Part shown: piece after piece, positions 63,624 to 64,000 of the stretch | Layout: each line of letters starts with the position of its first letter | Position numbering within the stretch: position 1 is the stretch's first letter | Source: SZUA-100 sp965248135 | GTDB lineage: Bacteria; Pseudomonadota; Alphaproteobacteria; Rhizobiales; Rhizobiaceae | Direction of reading: 5' to 3' | Assembly: GCA_965248135.1 (NCBI GenBank) | Contig: CBDFIN010000008.1 | Coordinates: forward strand, 124,001 to 188,000 | Length of the DNA stretch: 64,000 bases | Program-made: the position numbers and the translations under genes | The notes under the pieces: generated by a model | Seen by the model: the letters and a program-made list of their open reading frames with translations, nothing else | The model's database searches: none | Told to the model about the DNA's origin: nothing

Positions 63624-64000
63624 AACACGTGTCCTTTCAGAACGGGCTCAATCAGTTGTTTGAGAGCGGAGCGTGCGCGATGCAGACGCACTTTTACATT
63701 TGATTCGCTCAAATCCAACTGTGTGGCCACTTCCCTGGTGCTATACCCTTCGATGTCGCGCAATAGCAAAACGATACGAAAACTGTCGGGCAATCTGCCA
63801 ATAGCCTCACGTACCATGGTGCTCAATTGCTTTTGTTCACAGATTTCGTCGGCCGAGAGCAGCTTTGACCACGGCTCCTCAATGCGGCAATCAAGGCTGT
63901 CGAATTGCGGCATCAACCCGTCTATTTGTTCTTCCGCCTTGCGCCGCGTACTACGCAGGATCATCAAACATCTGTTCACCACAATCCGGTGCAGCCAGGT
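63620..64000 (-). CDS. ECF RNA polymerase sigma factor (N-terminus outside window)
   Basis: The frame is open to the right edge; the visible 126 residues begin TWLHRIVVNRCLMILR (end of region 2) and contain region 4: LPDSFRIVLLLRDIEGYSTREVATQLDLSES is split here as SFRIVLLLRDIEGYS and EVATQLDLSESNVKVRLHRA, a sigma-70 HTH. It overlaps the anti-sigma gene by 4 bp. It likely directs the downstream operon (FG-GAP protein, membrane protein, hydrolase). Confidence 0.9.
   Translation of the reverse strand, partial: TWLHRIVVNRCLMILRSTRRKAEEQIDGLMPQFDSLDCRIEEPWSKLLSADEICEQKQLSTMVREAIGRLPDSFRIVLLLRDIEGYSTREVATQLDLSESNVKVRLHRARSALKQLIEPVLKGHVL

Noticed and set aside
1..64000. CRISPR arrays or cas genes
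   Set aside because: No regularly spaced short repeats or Cas-like proteins seen on either strand.

Overview
The window is about 64 kb of a Hyphomicrobiales (Rhizobiales) alphaproteobacterial chromosome. This is inferred from several family-level markers: a zinc-type alcohol dehydrogenase plus LpxXL-type acyltransferase pair (tail end of the very-long-chain lipid A module), a DUF2865 protein, a non-catalytic-looking dihydroorotase behind pyrB, the amidase/PBP1a/prfB block next to rne, and a dgt-argS-SPOR operon divergent from an IscA-type gene.

Region 1 (1-862) is an AT-rich chromosomal flank holding the 3' part of a sensor histidine kinase. Region 2 (863-15376) is an integrated element in the 3' half of a tRNA-Arg(CCG) gene. 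It is bounded by 57-bp direct repeats, with 20-bp arm-type repeats just inside each end. Read from the tRNA side it carries a small ORF, a prim-pol primase, small and large terminase subunits, a cassette of overlapping small genes that includes two membrane proteins, a lone divergent HTH regulator with palindromic operators, two small unknowns, a MerR-like protein, a lambda-type portal, a fused prohead protease/major capsid protein, a gpW head-tail joining protein, a DUF2190 capsid cement protein, an excisionase-like protein and a tyrosine integrase. I find no tail, baseplate, endolysin or tape-measure gene. This matches the plan of capsid-forming phage-inducible chromosomal islands (cf-PICIs), satellites that make their own capsids and borrow a helper phage's tails. 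It is the most interesting system in the window. Two insertion sequences sit inside it: an IS30-family element (1479-2694, TSD CAA) splits the integrase, and an ISAs1-family element (13277-14469, 10-bp TSD) splits the primase. In both cases removing the IS and one TSD restores the reading frame exactly. The ISAs1 transposase itself carries a premature stop.

Region 3 (15332-47415) is mostly housekeeping: tRNA-Arg, a large SPOR cell-division protein, argS, dgt, erpA-like, rlpA, pyrB-pyrC', plsY, dprA, ycjX-ycjF, a ClpP-fold protein, a threonine aldolase/ornithine cyclodeaminase pair, adenine deaminase, an L,D-transpeptidase, adh2XL-lpxXL-GNAT, prfB, PBP1a, an amidase and rne. Cell-envelope functions dominate.

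Region 4 (47416-64000) holds cobD, a decayed IS3-family insertion that truncated an RBBP9-like hydrolase, a DUF2865 protein overlapping gltX tail to tail, an MFS transporter, nadE, a nested palindrome beside a broken IS4-family transposase, a divergent katG/oxyR peroxide-response pair, and an apparent operon. That operon runs ECF sigma (cut by the window edge), zinc-finger anti-sigma, FG-GAP/ASPIC secreted protein, DUF6796-like membrane protein and alpha/beta hydrolase.
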